Shown: piece by piece, positions 48,187 to 52,249 of the stretch
Layout: every line of letters starts with the position of its first letter
Position numbering within the stretch: the first letter of the stretch is position 1
Source of the DNA: Opitutaceae bacterium
GTDB taxonomy: Bacteria > Verrucomicrobiota > Verrucomicrobiia > Opitutales > Opitutaceae
Direction of reading: 5' to 3'
Assembly (NCBI GenBank): GCA_030648295.1
Contig: JAUSID010000015.1
Location: forward strand, 1 to 52,249
Length of the DNA: 52,249 nucleotides
The notes under the pieces: model-generated
The model's input: the letters and a program-made list of their open reading frames with translations, nothing else
Database searches by the model: none
What the model was told of the DNA's origin: nothing
Program-made: the position numbers and the translations under genes

Positions 48187-50415
48187 TCAGCTCCAGCGCA
48201 AGTCGGAGCGTGAGATCGGGAACTGCCGGACGCGTTTGCCGGTGGCGGCAAAGATCGCGTTGGCGAGCGCTGGCGCGACGGGCGGAATCGCCGGCTCGCC
48301 GAGCCCCGTGGTCGGGTTGTTCGACCGCAGGAAGTGCACGTCGATTTTGGCCGGCGCATCCGGCATCCGGATCATCGGGTAGTGGTCGAAATTACCCTGC
48401 ACGATCCGGCCGCGCTCGATGTCGAGTTCCTGATACAGCGCCGTGCTGAGACCGTCGATGATTGAGCCTTCCACCTGGTTTTCCGCGCCGCTGAGGTTGA
48501 CGATCTGCTGGCCGACGTCGCACACGCAGACGAAGCGGTCGACCTTGAGTTCGCCTTGCTGCGACACCGTGACTTCCGCCACCTGCGCGATGTAGCCGCT
48601 GTGGCTGAAGTGAAACGCGATGCCCTGGCCCTTGCCCCGGGGGAACTTCTTCGGATTCCAGCCAGCCTTCTCCGCGACCATCTTGGTCACGGCGGTCATC
48701 CGGGGTGCATCGAAGTTGCCGCCCATTTTCTGCGAGAGCAACTCGAGTCGAACCTCGAGCGGATCGCGGCCCGCGGCGTGGGCGAGTTCGTCGATGAAGC
48801 CCTGCATCACGAACGAGAAGACGTTGTTGCCGGGCGCACGCCACGGGCCCATCGGGATGTTGCACTCGATGGTCGTTTGCTCCGCCAGATAGTTGGGGAG
48901 GAAGCGGGCCGGGAATTGGTCCGCCTGGAGCTCGCCACCGCTGCCGGCGCGGATCGCCATGGCGCCACCGCCGCGGCCGGGCTGCATCGTGCCGAAGCTG
49001 ACGAAACGATTGTGCCATGCGGTTATCTTGCCGTTGGCGTCGATGGCGCCCTTGAGGAAGTGGAAACCACCGGCGCGGAATTGATCGTGACGCATGTCGT
49101 CTTCACGCGACCAGGTGAGCTTCACCGGCGCGCTGACCTTGTGCGCGATGGCCGCCACTTCGAGGACGTAGTCCGTGCTGAGCCGCCGGCCGAAACCGCC
49201 GCCGCTCCGCGTCAGGTGCACGGTGACTTTTTCCTTCGGCACCTTGAACTGGCCGACGATGGCGCTTTGCGCGGCGCCCGGGTTTTGCGAGGGCGCCCAG
49301 ACTTCGAAGCCGCCGTCTTTGAACCACGCGGTGCAATTTTGCGGCTAGATGCTGGCGTGGGAGATGAACGGGTAGCTGTAAGCCGCCTCGATCGTCTTTG
49401 CCGCGCTGGCAAACGCCGCATTGACGTCGCCGTCCTTGTGCACGGTCCGTTCGCCGGGCTTCTTCGCGATTTCCTGTGCCTTGGCCGTGAACGCCCCCCA
49501 GCTGTCATTGGCGAACTTGCCTTCGTCCCACGTGACCTTGAGTTGCTTGCGCGCGCTGAACGCGGACCAGGTCGAATCGGCGACAATCGCGACGCCGGGC
49601 ATGAGCCCGCTGAGGTTGGAAGTGCCTTCGATGACGAACGCGTCTTTCACGCCGGGTAGCGCTTTGATCGCATCGACGTTGGCGCTCACGACCTTGCCGC
49701 CGAACACCGGGCATTTGTCGTAAACCGCGTAGAGCATGCCGGGCAGCTTCACGTCCATGCCGAACAGCGCCTGACCGGTGACGATCTTCGGATTGTCGAC
49801 GCCGCCGATGCGCGTGCCGAGGAGCTTGTAATCCTTCGGGTCTTTTTGCTTTACGCTCGCGTCCGCCGGCACGGGCAGCGTCGAGGCTTTCGCGACCAGC
49901 GCGCCGTACTTCAGGTTCTTGCCGGAGCTATGATGCACCGCGGAGTTTTCTGCGCGGCACTCGGAAGCGGGGACGCCCCACGTTTGCGCTGCGGCCTCGA
50001 CGAGCATCGTGCGGGCAGTCGCGCCGAGTTTGTGGAATTCGTTGTAGTTGTTCGGTGTCGAACGGCTGCCGCCGGCGCTCTGGCCACCATAGGCCGGATC
50101 GAGATCGCCCTGGACAATGACGACGTCCTTCCAGTTCACCTCGAGTTGCTCGGCGATGATCATTGGCAGCGACGTTTTCACGCCCTGGCCGATCTCGGGC
50201 TGCTTTGAAACGAGCGTCACCACGCCATCCGGAGAGATGCGAATGAACGCGTTCGGCTTGAACTCGGCGCCGGCGGATGGCTTGACCACTTCCGCGGCGG
50301 CCGCGGTGCCGCCGGATTTGAAATAGAAACCGAGGACGAGACCTCCACCAGCGACGGTCGAGAATTTCAGGAAATCGCGGCGCGCGATCGGACGAGAAAG
50401 AGTGGCCGTTTTCAT
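48187..50415 (-). pseudogene. IorB-like molybdopterin subunit interrupted by one in-frame TAG
   Basis: This is the large subunit of a xanthine dehydrogenase-family hydroxylase (isoquinoline 1-oxidoreductase/aldehyde dehydrogenase type). It has a Tat leader (IARRDFLKFSTVAGGGLVLG), the IGQGVKTSLPMIIAEQL block and GGQSAGGSRST. After the interruption come GGGFGRRLSTDY, the cofactor motif PMGPWRAPGNN and the catalytic Glu region GLGEPAIPPVAPALANAIF. Reading stays in one frame across 743 codons except codon 357 (49345-49347), which is TAG where relatives read Glu in HA-x-LEPQNC. Flanking homology resumes at the very next codon (PQNCTAWFKDGGFEVWAP). A single G-to-T change, a sequencing error or readthrough would explain it. 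AAGGAGG at 50423-50429 precedes the ATG, which overlaps the IorA stop (ATGA). Confidence 0.85.
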
Positions 50416-50924
50416 TTGGAGGCCTCCTTCGCTGATGCGATGGTCGCAGTGTCACGGTCGAGGCTCGCGACGGTCGTGCCGGCGGCGAGTTTGATGGCAG
50501 CGCGGATCCGGAGATACGTGGCGCAGCGGCAGAGATTGGAGTCCAAGGCATCGTCGATGTCTTGATCCGTCGGCTTGGGGTTTTCTTTGAGTAGTGCCGC
50601 GGCGGTCATGATCTGACCGGCCTGGCAATAGCCGCACTGTGCGACGTCGAGCTCGCACCAGGCCTTTTGCAACGGGTGCGAACCGTCGGCCGAGAGGCCC
50701 TCGATCGTGACGATTTTTTTCCTCCCGATGTTCGAGACGGTCGTCATGCAGGAGCGGGTCGGCACACCGTTGAGGTGCACGGTGCAGGAGCCGCATTTGC
50801 CGACGCCGCAGCCGAACTTGGTGCCGACGAGCTCGAGATTGTCGCGAAGCACCCACAGCAGCGGGGTGTCGGAGGCCACGTCCACGGTGCGGGACTGGCC
50901 GTTGACATTGAGGGTGTATTTCAT
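50412..50924 (-). CDS. IorA-like [2Fe-2S] subunit of molybdenum hydroxylase
   Basis: The 170-residue protein is the iron-sulfur electron-transfer subunit partnering the IorB-like chain. The plant-type cluster ligands are Cys39, Cys44, Cys47 and Cys59 (CGVGKCGSC...C). The second cluster ligands are Cys97, Cys100, Cys132 and Cys134 (CGYCQAGQ ... CRC). It has no signal peptide, as is normal, because it is carried out by the Tat leader of the large subunit. It ends in a poorly conserved alanine-rich tail. ATGA overlap with the large-subunit gene shows translational coupling. No CODH-type FAD subunit is present, consistent with electron delivery to a cytochrome c. Confidence 0.94.
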   Translation of the reverse strand: MKYTLNVNGQSRTVDVASDTPLLWVLRDNLELVGTKFGCGVGKCGSCTVHLNGVPTRSCMTTVSNIGRKKIVTIEGLSADGSHPLQKAWCELDVAQCGYCQAGQIMTAAALLKENPKPTDQDIDDALDSNLCRCATYLRIRAAIKLAAGTTVASLDRDTATIASAKEASK

Positions 50925-50989
50925 GGGCAATGGAAACAGATGGGTAACCGAGGGGACACGAAACTGGGGCGCGATACCTAGCCAACAAA

Positions 50990-51470
50990 AAACGGCGCGG
51001 TCAACCGGAGACCGCGGCTTTTTCTGCCGGGGGGAGGGGAGTGAGAAGAGCGCGAGACGTGTAAGACGTGGAAGATTCGGAAAATGGGGAAAGAAGAAAC
51101 GGCAAAAAGAAGAAACGGGGGAAGACGGGGAAGATGTGGAAAACGCGGAAGAACGCGAGACGTGTAAGATGCGGAAGAACTGGAAGACCCGGAAGACGGG
51201 GAAGAACGCGAGAACGCGAGACAACGCAGAATCGAAAAAGGGAAGAAACGACCGGAAGTGGAACGCGAAACCCGAAACGCGAAACCCAGAACCGGCGCCG
51301 AAGGCGCACCAATAACCAATCACCAATAACCAATCACCAATCTCGTGTTCTCGCGTTCTTCCGCGTCTTCCTCACTCTCACACCGAAGGCGAACCCAGAA
51401 CCCAAGACCCAGAACTCAAAACCGGCGGCGCAGCCGCCTGTCTTCCCGTGTCTTACACGACTTCCGCGTC
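50990..51470. repeat. Purine-rich minisatellite block with pyrimidine-rich counterpart
   Basis: The 548-bp spacer 50925-51472 holds a purine-rich stretch of degenerate GAAGACGGGGAAGA / GAAGAACGCGAGACG units (about 51035-51265). CAATAACCAATCACCAAT tandem words follow (51312-51345). Pyrimidine-rich segments (TTCTTCCGCGTCTTCCTC, about 51350-51375, and similar at 51440-51485) are reverse-complement in character. The two arms can form a long imperfect foldback. A GGCGGCGCAGCCGCC hairpin at about 51424-51438, followed on the minus strand by GGTTTTG, may terminate the DUF5069 gene. Open frames through this block encode low-complexity peptides and are not taken as genes. Confidence 0.85.
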
Positions 51471-51472
51471 TT

Positions 51473-51991
51473 CTATGTCTTCCCCAGAACCCACTCCACC
51501 ACCGCCTCGTCTTTTTCGTGGCGGGCCAGCATGGCGAGGAAATCGGCGGGGAGGATATCGTGTTCCTTGAAGAACTTTCGATCGCCGCCGCAGCAGAACA
51601 TCAATGAAGGCGGCAATTCGCCCCGCAATTTGGCCCGTGCCTTCGGCAGCAGTCGCGGCAGCCAGGCGATTCCGCGGACGGTGTCGGTTTTCGCGGGCAG
51701 CTTCTTTTCGTCCAGCGTCACGCCGGACGCACGGCCGTGTTGGACGTTCAGGAAGTAATCGCGGCGCACCAACTCGATCGCGAGTGCGTGCTCGAATCCC
51801 GGTTCGCCGCCGTAGTGGTTGTGATCCTCGGCGTAATCATACAGGTGCTGCGGAGTCATCCCGTTCGCCGCGAGCCAGGCCTTTTCCTCGGCTGTAAAAA
51901 AGCTGTCCGCACCCTGTTTCCCTTCCGCATAGAGCGCGACGGCCTTTTCGTAGAGCTGACGGAATTGCGGGGGAAAATTGAAGTGTTTCAT
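51473..51991 (-). CDS. DUF5069 domain-containing protein
   Basis: The 172-residue soluble protein has an N-terminal helical part (PQFRQLYEKAVALYAEGKQGADSFFTAEEKAWLAANGMTPQHLYDYAEDH) and a C-terminal DUF5069-like region (GIAWLPRLLPKARAKLRGELPPSLMFCCGGDRKFFKEHDILPADFLAML). DUF5069 proteins are widespread in Verrucomicrobia and have no assigned function. The phrase LARHEKDEAVVEWV at the C-terminus matches the family ending. The ATG at 51991 is the only plausible start. It is isolated: a repeat-filled spacer lies downstream, and upstream is a palindromic repeat and the window edge. Confidence 0.85.
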   Translation of the reverse strand: MKHFNFPPQFRQLYEKAVALYAEGKQGADSFFTAEEKAWLAANGMTPQHLYDYAEDHNHYGGEPGFEHALAIELVRRDYFLNVQHGRASGVTLDEKKLPAKTDTVRGIAWLPRLLPKARAKLRGELPPSLMFCCGGDRKFFKEHDILPADFLAMLARHEKDEAVVEWVLGKT

Positions 51992-52046
51992 CGCGGCGGC
52001 AGGAAGAAATCACGTGCCGCCAGAAACGCAAAGCTTGCGGTTCGTC

Positions 52047-52135
52047 CTGGGAGCGCGGGCGTCTCGCCCGCATGGCTTGGAGTGGCACGGGCGAGTGGCA
52101 AATGGGCAATCGGCAGAGGAGGACCAGGGACTAGC
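52047..52135. repeat. Second copy of the composite 46.4-kb repeat
   Basis: This stretch reads GGGAGCGCGGGCGTCTCGCC, then GTGGCACGGGCGAGTGGCAA, ATGGGCAATCGGCAG and a GGACCAGGGACTAG tail. It matches 46427-46521 almost base for base in the same orientation, with small indels. It lies upstream of the DUF5069 gene. Confidence 0.85.
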
Positions 52136-52137
52136 AG

Positions 52138-52249
52138 CCTGTCGGACTTAGAAAATGAAGGCCCACTGGCATCGATTATTCGCCAAAAAAAATTCACGCG
52201 AGGTCAAATATTCATCCATAAACGCCTTCAGACACCTAAGTCCGACAGG
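52138..52249. mobile_element. 112-bp segment bounded by 14-bp inverted repeats (possible MITE or IS end)
   Basis: CCTGTCGGACTTAG at 52138-52151 is exactly complementary to CTAAGTCCGACAGG at 52236-52249, the last bases of the window. The interior is AT-richer than the surroundings (ATTATTCGCCAAAAAAAATT) and has no open frame. It could be a miniature inverted-repeat element, the end of a larger insertion sequence, or a contig end created by a repeat. No target-site duplication can be assessed because the right flank is missing. Confidence 0.55.

Noticed and set aside
49345-49347. Pyrrolysine or reassigned TAG
   Set aside because: TAG ends other genes in the window in the normal way (zwf and hemL), and the position normally holds glutamate. 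A mutation or sequence error is simpler.
51068-51607. Plus-strand open frame of 179 codons in the purine-rich block
   Set aside because: It encodes a Lys/Arg/Glu/Gly low-complexity string produced by the minisatellite and runs into the antisense of the DUF5069 gene.

Overview
The window is a GC-rich bacterial chromosome segment of about 52 kb with roughly 31 credible protein genes, no recognisable tRNA or rRNA gene and no CRISPR array. It suggests a free-living Verrucomicrobiota bacterium, probably near Opitutales. The reasons are a PVC-type propeller/HEAT/CxxCH protein, a DUF5069 protein, a zwf gene followed by an OpcA-like gene, several Tat-exported or secreted catabolic enzymes, and spacers filled with the palindromic repeats typical of this group. 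An acidobacterial relative is the main alternative, because the orphan MacB-like permease and the PadR pairing are also common there. This placement is inference from gene content, not from a marker phylogeny.

Layout. 1-5 kb: a type II thioesterase, an arginine-methyltransferase-like enzyme, the 23S rRNA methyltransferase RlmF and a TetA-like MFS exporter. 4.8-6.1 kb: a PadR regulator with a palindrome at its own start, overlapping a gene for a Wzz-like inner-membrane protein. 6.4-10 kb: a secreted single-haem propeller protein and a UGT-type glycosyltransferase. 10.2-19.8 kb: housekeeping genes for SMC, a GAF-MshEN-GspE/PilB ATPase, YraN, glucose-6-phosphate dehydrogenase and an OpcA-like protein. 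19.8-28 kb: a coupled pair of secreted proteins, an orphan MacB-like permease and the large PVC haem protein. 28-36.8 kb: a STAS-like protein, a phosphotriesterase-family hydrolase, two small envelope proteins, a ROK-family protein, a creatininase-GNAT fusion and a YtcJ-like amidohydrolase. 37-44 kb: a creatininase coupled to an MFS importer, a CehA/McbA-type metallohydrolase and a Tat-exported Gfo/Idh/MocA protein. 44.8-52.2 kb: HemL, a small helical protein, a cytochrome c, an IorAB-like molybdenum hydroxylase whose large subunit contains one in-frame TAG, and a DUF5069 protein.

How the genes relate. Several short couplings look like true operons: PadR/Wzz-like, haem-propeller/UGT, the secreted pair at 19.8-22.2 kb, MFS/creatininase, IorA/IorB with cytochrome c nearby, and zwf/OpcA-like. 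Many products act outside the cytoplasm on small organic molecules (lactones or esters, amides, aldehydes or N-heterocycles, sugars), consistent with a heterotroph living on plant- or detritus-derived material.

The most unusual signals are the in-frame amber codon at a normally conserved glutamate of the IorB-like subunit, the PadR-controlled prefix-domain/Wzz fusion, the creatininase-GNAT fusion beside a ROK protein, and an abundant mixed population of palindromic and direct repeats in the spacers. Some of these repeats reach into or abut coding sequence. The right edge ends exactly on a 14-bp inverted repeat, which may mark a mobile element or an assembly break.
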